The notes beneath the pieces were generated by a model that saw nothing but the letters and a program-made list of their open reading frames with translations, was not told where the DNA came from and ran no database searches. 5,431 bases of DNA from Fidelibacterota bacterium UBA7303. GTDB taxonomy: Bacteria; Fidelibacterota; Marinisomatia; Marinisomatales; UBA1611. Of this stretch, positions 1-4,350 are shown piece after piece (position 1 is the stretch's first letter; every line of letters starts with the position of its first letter). The stretch lies in contig DKQR01000067.1 in assembly GCA_002471805.1 (NCBI GenBank), positions 10,583 to 16,013 of the forward strand, written 5' to 3'. The position numbers were made by a program, and so were the translations under genes.

Positions 1-307
1 GCGGGGTCGCCGTCCATATGATACCAGTTTGATGATCGAAATGCACTGCCGTAACGGCATTACTTTTCAGGCCCTGGGCAACGGTGACAGGTTCTGAAAA
101 ATCATTACCAAAAAGACTGAAACGATGGATACCGCCTGTGGCGGTTCCCACATAGGCATATGAGTATCCTTCTGTAATCGATGTAATGGCGCCTGCACCA
201 CGATAAAGCACCCAGTCAAACGGTCTGAACCTGGAGTCCGGCTGGGCATTCATGATGGTAATAGATGATAATAAAATAAAAAGATAAATCCTGAAGATGA
301 TGGCCAT
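1..307 (-). CDS. Secreted beta-propeller-like protein, N-terminal part (cut by window edge)
   Basis: This frame is open from ATG at 307 to the window edge, giving 102 residues of a longer protein. Residues 1-21 look like a Sec signal peptide: one Arg near the start, a hydrophobic stretch IYLFILLSSITIM, then a small-residue cleavage site around N-A|Q (20-22). The mature part has propeller-like strands: A-I-T-S-I followed by Y-A-Y-V-G-T-A-T-G-G-I-H-R-F (50-63), then G-L-K-S-N-A-V-T-A-V (79-88) and T-G-I-I-W-T-A-T (94-101). This blade pattern resembles two-component-regulator-propeller and PorZ-like exported proteins. The match is by fold pattern only, and the family cannot be fixed from one or two blades. 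An in-frame stop at 335-337 limits the 5' end, so ATG 307 is the best start, although no strong Shine-Dalgarno precedes it. It lies 11 bp after the heptose kinase gene, so the two are probably co-transcribed. Likely location is periplasm, cell surface or secreted. The coding region is confident, the function is not. Confidence 0.8.
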   Translation of the reverse strand, partial: MAIIFRIYLFILLSSITIMNAQPDSRFRPFDWVLYRGAGAITSITEGYSYAYVGTATGGIHRFSLFGNDFSEPVTVAQGLKSNAVTAVHFDHQTGIIWTATP

Positions 308-318
308 TAAACAGGCGG

Positions 319-1287
319 TTATTCTTGATAGTGATCAACAATTTCCATTAAGGAATGACTCGTAACAGGTACCACACCTACTGCCTCGCATACTTTCCCT
401 GCCGCCAGGTTTGCAAGCATTGCTGAGTCGGTAGGCTCTAGGCCGCACACATCATTTAGGGCAAAGGCTGCAATCACAGTATCACCCGCGCCGGAAACAT
501 CATGTACAGACCTGGCCCGGGTTGGAATCCGGATATAATTCCCATCTTGGAACAAAAACATTCCATCTGCCCCGCGGGTAATCAACAGCACTTCAAATTC
601 ATTCTCTTTCCGGTAGGCCTCGCCAGCAGTTTCCAAATCTACCCCGGTACGAATAACAGACAAATACTCTGTATAATTTGGCTTAAATAACCGGGCACCT
701 TGATAACTGGAAAAATGATGTTTTTTAGGGTCCACATAGACAGGGGTGCAACCTTCATTTGCCCGGGCTATGACCCAGGAAATCAATTCTGCTGAGAGCA
801 CACCTTTGTTGTAGTCCTGCAACAGAATACCGTCCACTTCTCCAAGTAATGGAGTCATGATTTCTTTAATTGCTGCAGTGGTATCTGCACTCGCCAATGC
901 ATCATCTTCATCATCCAGCCGGACTACATGCTGTCCCTGGGCAATGATTCTTGTTTTCACCGTTGTTATTCTCCTGGGGTCCGATACCAAGTAATGATCG
1001 GAAAGGTCATCCGCAGCAAGGATCGTTTTCAGGGTGGACCCAGTTGAGTCATTCCCAATCAGGCCTACCAGGGATACCCTGCCTCCCAGTCCGCTGATAT
1101 TTCGAGCCACATTGGCTGCCCCACCAGCATGGTAATCCACATTCTCAATATGAACAACGGGCACGGGTGCTTCAGGTGAAATTCGGTCTGTGGTGCCCCA
1201 GATGTATTTATCCAGCATCACATCCCCAACCACCAGCAGGTGTTTTGAACTGTATATTTTTTCGACTTCCTTGAATATTTCTTTCAT
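319..1287 (-). CDS. rfaE1: D-glycero-beta-D-manno-heptose-7-phosphate kinase (kinase-only RfaE1/HldA)
   Basis: This cytoplasmic PfkB/ribokinase-family enzyme phosphorylates D-glycero-D-manno-heptose 7-phosphate at C1 with ATP, a step toward the ADP-heptose used in the LPS inner core. The family hallmark is very clear: G-D-V-M-L-D-K-Y-I-W-G at 21-31 followed by R-I-S-P-E-A-P-V-P-V-V (35-45). The sugar-binding G-G-A-A-N-V-A is at 55-61, K-T-R at 111-113, Q-D-Y-N-K-G at 157-162 (usually S-D-Y-G-K-G), V-D-P-K at 185-188, K-P-N at 202-204, T-R-G-A-D-G at 237-242, and the anion-hole/catalytic D-V-S-G-A-G-D-T at 263-270 with Asp269 as the expected base. At 322 residues it lacks the C-terminal cytidylyltransferase domain of fused HldE, so an RfaE2/HldC partner should be encoded elsewhere; it is not in this window. 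It follows the ABC-like gene after 69 bp and precedes the secreted protein gene by 11 bp. No clear Shine-Dalgarno precedes the ATG. Confidence 0.95.
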   Translation of the reverse strand: MKEIFKEVEKIYSSKHLLVVGDVMLDKYIWGTTDRISPEAPVPVVHIENVDYHAGGAANVARNISGLGGRVSLVGLIGNDSTGSTLKTILAADDLSDHYLVSDPRRITTVKTRIIAQGQHVVRLDDEDDALASADTTAAIKEIMTPLLGEVDGILLQDYNKGVLSAELISWVIARANEGCTPVYVDPKKHHFSSYQGARLFKPNYTEYLSVIRTGVDLETAGEAYRKENEFEVLLITRGADGMFLFQDGNYIRIPTRARSVHDVSGAGDTVIAAFALNDVCGLEPTDSAMLANLAAGKVCEAVGVVPVTSHSLMEIVDHYQE

Positions 1288-1300
1288 GTCCGATCTGAAA

Positions 1301-1329
1301 TTAGTATTTCACAAGGAATGGTTTGGCAA
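1301..1329 (-). promoter_or_regulatory. Possible weak sigma70-like promoter for rfaE1
   Basis: On the minus strand TTGCCA (1329-1324, five of six to TTGACA) is followed after 17 nt by TACTAA (1306-1301, three of six to TATAAT). The spacing is ideal but the -10 is poor. A start about 7 nt downstream would leave a leader of only about six nt before ATG 1287, which would fit the lack of a Shine-Dalgarno there. If the organism uses a Bacteroidota-type promoter (-33 TTTG, -7 TAnnTTTG), this site would not qualify. Confidence 0.2.
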
Positions 1330-1356
1330 ATATTCATTTCGATTCCGGCGATATGC

Positions 1357-2064
1357 TTAACGGGATCGGCGCCGGCGTTTCTTACCTGGTTTTCCGGTGA
1401 GACCTGGGCGAATTCTGGCAATATGGCCATTATCAAGGTAAACCAGGACCGAAGAAAATTTTCCTAGATGGATATCGCTGGGAGCCGCCAGGACTATGGT
1501 GGTGCCCAGCTTGCGGTTCATGCTTATTAACTGGGATCGAAAATTATTCTCCATGGACGAATCAAAATAGATCCCATAATCATCAATCAGCAGCACCCGG
1601 GGATCACTTTCAATGGCCAGCACCATGCCCAGCCAGTGTAACTCTCCATTTGTTAATTTTGAAAGATTCCTTTCCCAGATATTCTGAAAACCGCCCTTAC
1701 TGAAATACCGTTTTTGCACCACATTCTTTTTATTCCCGAACTTATTAGTGATAAAAGAGGCCACAGATTTACTTGAATTAAGAATTCCCGTTTTTCCGGC
1801 AAAAAATATTTCGCTGTTCGAGACTATTTTTCCAAGCCAGTTTGTTTCATAAGGATTATTGTCATAGTACAGAAATCCGCTGGTTGGTTTTACATTTCCA
1901 GCAAGAAGATTGAGCAGGGTTGTTTTTCCGCTGCCCACATTCCCAATTATCCCATAAATGGTCCCTGGATGAATATCCAGTTTCCCGATATTGACAGTTT
2001 GATGAGATCCAAAAGATTTTTCAAGATCCTTAATCTTGAATATCAGGCGTTTTGTTTGCGTCAT
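1357..2064 (-). CDS. Orphan ABC-type ATPase with degenerate active-site motifs and basic tail
   Basis: This is a 235-residue single nucleotide-binding domain with the usual ABC order. A Phe (F18) sits at the A-loop position, Walker A is G-N-V-G-S-G-K-T (41-48), the signature region is L-S-K-L-T-N-G-E (134-141), Walker B is V-L-L-I-D-D (157-162), and a final D-N-G-H-I strand is at 211-215. Several catalytic positions deviate. The Q-loop Gln appears replaced within N-S-E-I-F-F (83-88), LSGGQ becomes LTNGE, the catalytic Glu after Walker B is Asp162, and the H-loop 'THD' becomes A-P-S (194-196), so the switch His is missing. ATP binding is likely retained, while normal hydrolysis is doubtful. 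After the domain a tail of about 14 residues ends in K-P-G-K-K-R-R-R-R-S-R. No permease or second NBD is nearby and there are no membrane segments, so a transport role cannot be assigned. It sits 55 bp after trxB and has a good Shine-Dalgarno (AAAGGA, 7-nt spacer) buried in a hairpin. The fold is confident, the role unknown. Confidence 0.88.
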   Translation of the reverse strand: MTQTKRLIFKIKDLEKSFGSHQTVNIGKLDIHPGTIYGIIGNVGSGKTTLLNLLAGNVKPTSGFLYYDNNPYETNWLGKIVSNSEIFFAGKTGILNSSKSVASFITNKFGNKKNVVQKRYFSKGGFQNIWERNLSKLTNGELHWLGMVLAIESDPRVLLIDDYGIYFDSSMENNFRSQLISMNRKLGTTIVLAAPSDIHLGKFSSVLVYLDNGHIARIRPGLTGKPGKKRRRRSR

Positions 2065-2067
2065 TTT

Positions 2068-2100
2068 CTTTTCCTTTCCGGGATATGACCCGAGGAAAAG
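2068..2100 (-). promoter_or_regulatory. Bulged 12-bp hairpin masking the ABC-like gene's ribosome binding site
   Basis: In mRNA sense, CTTTTCCT (2100-2093) pairs perfectly with AGGAAAAG (2075-2068), and the adjoining CGGG (2092-2089) pairs with CCCG (2082-2079). This leaves a 6-nt loop (2088-2083) and a 3-nt bulge GAA (2078-2076). The right arm contains most of the Shine-Dalgarno AAAGGA (2077-2072) for the gene starting at 2064. No U-run follows on either strand, so it is not a standard intrinsic terminator. The likely reading is translational control or an mRNA processing/stability element between trxB and the ABC-like gene. The pairing is seen directly; its function is inferred. Confidence 0.5.
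2072..2077 (-). promoter_or_regulatory. Shine-Dalgarno site of the ABC-like gene
   Basis: AAAGGA lies 7 nt upstream of ATG 2064 and supports that start. It is one of the clearest ribosome binding sites in the window, and it overlaps the right arm of the hairpin at 2068-2100. Confidence 0.65.
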
Positions 2101-2119
2101 GGAAATTATTATTCAGCGA

Positions 2120-3049
2120 TCAAGCGTATTGGATATCTAACCAGCGTTCGGCATCAATGGCCGCCATGCATCCAGAGCCGGCAGCCGTGATGGCCTGGCG
2201 GTATTCATGGTCCTGGACATCACCACAGGCAAATACACCTTCCACATTGGTGGCCGTGCCCACAGGTCCGGTTTTAATATATCCGGCTGGATTCATATTC
2301 AGAAACCCTGTAAACAACTGGGAGTTGGGCAAATGGCCTATGGCCATAAAAATACCCTCACAGGAATCCTCACGTATTGCACCTGTATTTGTATCCTGGA
2401 GCCTGGCGCCGGTAACGCCGCCCTCCCGGGTGCCCAGGATATCAACAAGAATAGAATTCCAGTGCACCTTAATTTTTGGATTGGACTCTGCCCGTTCAAT
2501 CATGATCTTTGATGCCCTGAATTCATCTCTGCGATGAACAATCCAGACCTCAGATGCGAATTTTGTTAAAAAAATGGCTTCTTCCATAGCAGAATCACCA
2601 CCTCCAACTACCAGAACCTTTTTTTCCTTGAAAAAAAATCCATCACAGGTGGCACAGGCGGATACACCGTAACCCATCAATTCTTTTTCTGAATCGAGTC
2701 CCAGTAATTTCGCCGTGGCTCCGGTAGAAATAATGATCGCTTCAGCGGAATATTCTTCATCCATGGCCCATATTTTGAACGGCCTGGTGGAAAGATCAAC
2801 TTTCTCCACCGTTTTAAATTGACAATCAGCACCAAAACGCTGAGCCTGCTTCCTGAATGCATCCATGAGCTCCGGGCCCATCACACCCTCCGGAAATCCA
2901 GGATAATTTTCCACATCGGTGGTAATTGTCAATTGACCGCCTGGCTGCGAGCCTTCAAAAACTAGAGGCTGCAGATTTGCTCTGGCTGCATAAATGGCGG
3001 CTGTGAGCCCCGCCGGGCCAGATCCAATGATAATAATATTCCGTTTCAT
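2120..3049 (-). CDS. trxB: Thioredoxin-disulfide reductase (NADPH, FAD)
   Basis: This cytoplasmic flavoenzyme transfers electrons from NADPH through FAD and a redox-active Cys pair to oxidised thioredoxin. At 309 residues it has the normal low-molecular-weight bacterial length. The FAD Rossmann motif G-S-G-P-A-G is at 9-14, with G-G-Q-L at 37-40 and E-N-Y-P-G-F at 47-52. The catalytic C-A-T-C-D is at 132-136. The NADPH-binding G-G-G-D-S-A-M-E-E is at 149-157, with H-R-R-D-E-F-R at 172-178 for the 2'-phosphate, which indicates NADPH preference. The second FAD motif C-G-D-V-Q-D is at 275-280. All expected residues are intact. The ATG starts just before the beta strand leading into GSGPAG, as is usual; a purine-rich AAAAGGGAA abuts it but is closer than an ideal Shine-Dalgarno. 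It follows trxA after 26 bp, so the thioredoxin and its reductase are almost certainly co-transcribed. Confidence 0.97.
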   Translation of the reverse strand: MKRNIIIIGSGPAGLTAAIYAARANLQPLVFEGSQPGGQLTITTDVENYPGFPEGVMGPELMDAFRKQAQRFGADCQFKTVEKVDLSTRPFKIWAMDEEYSAEAIIISTGATAKLLGLDSEKELMGYGVSACATCDGFFFKEKKVLVVGGGDSAMEEAIFLTKFASEVWIVHRRDEFRASKIMIERAESNPKIKVHWNSILVDILGTREGGVTGARLQDTNTGAIREDSCEGIFMAIGHLPNSQLFTGFLNMNPAGYIKTGPVGTATNVEGVFACGDVQDHEYRQAITAAGSGCMAAIDAERWLDIQYA

Positions 3050-3075
3050 TTCCCTTTTCGTTATTGAATATTGTT

Positions 3076-3402
3076 TTACAAAATCTCGTCGAGTGCCTTG
3101 GTAATATTCTCCTTCGGTACAGCACCGACAATCTGGCTGACCACTTCACCGCTTTTCATGATCAGCAGTGTAGGTATGCTGCGCACACCATACTGCATGG
3201 CTGTATTCTGATTCTGATCCACATTGAGTTTGCCTACTTTCACCTTACCGGTATAATCATCTGCAATTTCCTCAATGGTAGGGGCGATAGCTTTACACGG
3301 GCCACACCAGACAGCCCAAAAATCTATGAGCACAGGAAGATCCGCTTTAACAACGTCTGTGTCAAATGATTGGTCTGTGAATTCATGTATATTTTCTGAC
3401 AT
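3076..3402 (-). CDS. trxA: Thioredoxin
   Basis: This small cytoplasmic disulfide reductase of 108 residues is the standard length. The active site W-C-G-P-C is at 32-36, preceded by the buried Asp27 in D-F-W-A, and the cis-Pro is Pro77 in S-I-P-T. Other family features are N-V-D at 60-62 and the terminal helix K-A-L-D-E-I-L. There is no signal peptide or membrane anchor, so it is the cytosolic substrate of the reductase encoded 26 bp downstream. The start is supported by GGAG (3411-3408), 5 nt before ATG 3402. The 84-bp upstream gap is the largest in the window, and it holds a TATAAT box and an inverted repeat that reaches the start codon. A promoter for a trxA-trxB unit is therefore plausible there. 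Confidence 0.97.
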   Translation of the reverse strand: MSENIHEFTDQSFDTDVVKADLPVLIDFWAVWCGPCKAIAPTIEEIADDYTGKVKVGKLNVDQNQNTAMQYGVRSIPTLLIMKSGEVVSQIVGAVPKENITKALDEIL

Positions 3403-3440
3403 AAGTTCTCCATAATTTTAAAATTTAGCGGGTGAACTTA
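3402..3440 (-). promoter_or_regulatory. Inverted repeat spanning the trxA leader, Shine-Dalgarno and start codon
   Basis: In mRNA sense TAAGTTC (3440-3434) is an exact complement of GAACTTA (3408-3402), whose last base is the A of the trxA ATG. The 25-nt loop (3433-3409) contains a 12-bp AT-only palindrome, AATTTTAAAATT, and most of the GGAG ribosome binding site; the final G of GGAG is in the right arm. Pairing would partly hide the initiation site. The stem is short and AT-rich with a long loop, so it would be weak. Confidence 0.25.
3408..3411 (-). promoter_or_regulatory. Shine-Dalgarno site of trxA
   Basis: GGAG with a 5-nt spacer (AACTT) to ATG 3402 fixes the trxA start. It is clearer than the sites before trxB or rfaE1. 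Confidence 0.6.
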
Positions 3441-3463
3441 CCGTTTTCATCTCCGGCTCTGAA

Positions 3464-3469
3464 ATTATA
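3464..3469 (-). promoter_or_regulatory. Candidate -10 box upstream of trxA
   Basis: A perfect TATAAT on the minus strand sits about 60 nt before the trxA ATG in the longest intergenic gap of the window. No good -35 hexamer occurs 16-19 nt upstream (that stretch is the AT-rich end of the preceding gene), and a Bacteroidota-type TTTG/TAnnTTTG pair is also not clear. It is best read as a possible internal promoter for trxA-trxB. Confidence 0.25.
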
Positions 3470-3486
3470 ATATTGCAAAAATTGAC

Positions 3487-4350
3487 TTAATTTATTATCT
3501 GCAGCGTATCATATTTAAAATCGATTGGCAGGTGCAAATATTCTTCACCAATTTCGAATAATGATTCCCCGCCCAGGGCATCTATTAATCCCAGTGGTAT
3601 TGTATTTTGATTTACCAGGAAAAATGGAATGACCTCGTAAGGACCGCTGTGGACATTCAGGGAATCATGATCGATGTCAAAACGAATGATAATATTTTCA
3701 TCCTGAACATAATCTAAAGGAATGATCCGGTCATTTGACAACCGGTATACATACATAAAGCCATCGCTCACATTCCTGAAAAGAACTCCTGAAGGTAGGT
3801 ACTCCTGCTGGGATAGCACTTTTTTATAGGCACTGATCCTGGAGTTACGATGGAGATCCAGGGCAAAAATAAAAGTGAGAGAATCTTCATAATTCAGGTT
3901 GATACTTGGCGGCTGGCCCTGCCTGCAGGACAAACAATAGGAATCGACAGATACAATTTTTTTCAGAGTGATGGATTCTGTCAATTCGCCGTCATTGGAA
4001 AAATCTGTCTGCTCATTGGAGAATTTTCCATCTGTGAAAAACACAGTTGCCGAATCCAGGATATAATTATGAATATAAAAATACACCTGCATCGGCCCAT
4101 TGATATTGCCGCTAGGGGTCTGTGCTTGATGTACGGGCAGTGAAAAGTATCCATCTGCATCGGTTTTTGCATGGATATTCAATATATCGGCCCATACAAA
4201 AACAGGTATGTCCGTTTCCTTTCCTTCCGCCAGCACATAACCGTCGATTCTTAATTCCCGGGTCGCCGCATCATCCCAAAATGGGTTTGTAGTGCAGGAA
4301 TGGATAGCGCACAGCACCATCAGGAAATAAAAGGACCGGTTCAATTCCAT
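3487..4350 (-). CDS. Probable outer-membrane lipoprotein with N-terminal carboxypeptidase-regulatory-like domain
   Basis: This is a 287-residue exported protein of a family I do not recognise. The N-terminus has Arg5, a hydrophobic stretch F-Y-F-L-M-V-L-C-A-I and then H-S-C-T-T, so Cys19 is a plausible lipidation site, although I-H-S-C is a weak lipobox. Residues 34-73 look like a carboxypeptidase-regulatory/CNA-B-like beta domain: L-R-I-D-G-Y-V-L, a Pro-containing V-F-V-W strand, then T-D-A-D-G-Y-F-S-L-P. The remainder is beta-rich, with no membrane segments and a C-L-S-C pair at 139-142. The ATG overlaps the end of the TonB-dependent receptor gene by 10 nt, with GGAAG just upstream, which implies coupled translation. 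By analogy with receptor/lipoprotein pairs of the FCB group it may be a surface or periplasmic partner of that receptor. This is inferred from context, since no substrate-binding motif is visible. It is not an obvious SusD, HmuY or DUF4249 protein. Confidence 0.85.
   Translation of the reverse strand: MELNRSFYFLMVLCAIHSCTTNPFWDDAATRELRIDGYVLAEGKETDIPVFVWADILNIHAKTDADGYFSLPVHQAQTPSGNINGPMQVYFYIHNYILDSATVFFTDGKFSNEQTDFSNDGELTESITLKKIVSVDSYCLSCRQGQPPSINLNYEDSLTFIFALDLHRNSRISAYKKVLSQQEYLPSGVLFRNVSDGFMYVYRLSNDRIIPLDYVQDENIIIRFDIDHDSLNVHSGPYEVIPFFLVNQNTIPLGLIDALGGESLFEIGEEYLHLPIDFKYDTLQIIN

Noticed and set aside
67..249. A 60-codon minus-strand open frame inside the propeller gene
   Set aside because: It is out of frame with the signal peptide and propeller-like reading from ATG 307. 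That frame is open to the window edge and gives the sensible protein.
319..1287. Fused bifunctional HldE, or ribokinase/fructokinase, for the PfkB-family gene
   Set aside because: At 322 residues there is no room for the cytidylyltransferase domain, and the R-I-S-P-E-A-P-V-P-V-V hallmark is specific for the heptose-7-phosphate kinase group.
1357..2064. Assigning the ABC protein to a named transporter such as LptB, LolD or an antibiotic exporter
   Set aside because: Despite the neighbouring LPS gene, its signature and catalytic residues differ from those families and there is no permease partner nearby, so a specific name would be invented.
2068..2100. Reading the hairpin after trxB as an intrinsic terminator
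   Set aside because: Neither strand has a T-run following the stem, and the right arm carries a good Shine-Dalgarno for the next gene.
2052..2537. A 161-codon open frame on the plus strand opposite trxB and the start of the ABC-like gene
   Set aside because: It is fully antisense to a clearly functional trxB with all motifs intact, has no recognisable domain, and has no ribosome binding site. It is a mirror of the coding bias of trxB.
3064..3369. A 101-codon plus-strand frame opposite trxA
   Set aside because: It is antisense to thioredoxin over nearly its whole length and has no family resemblance.
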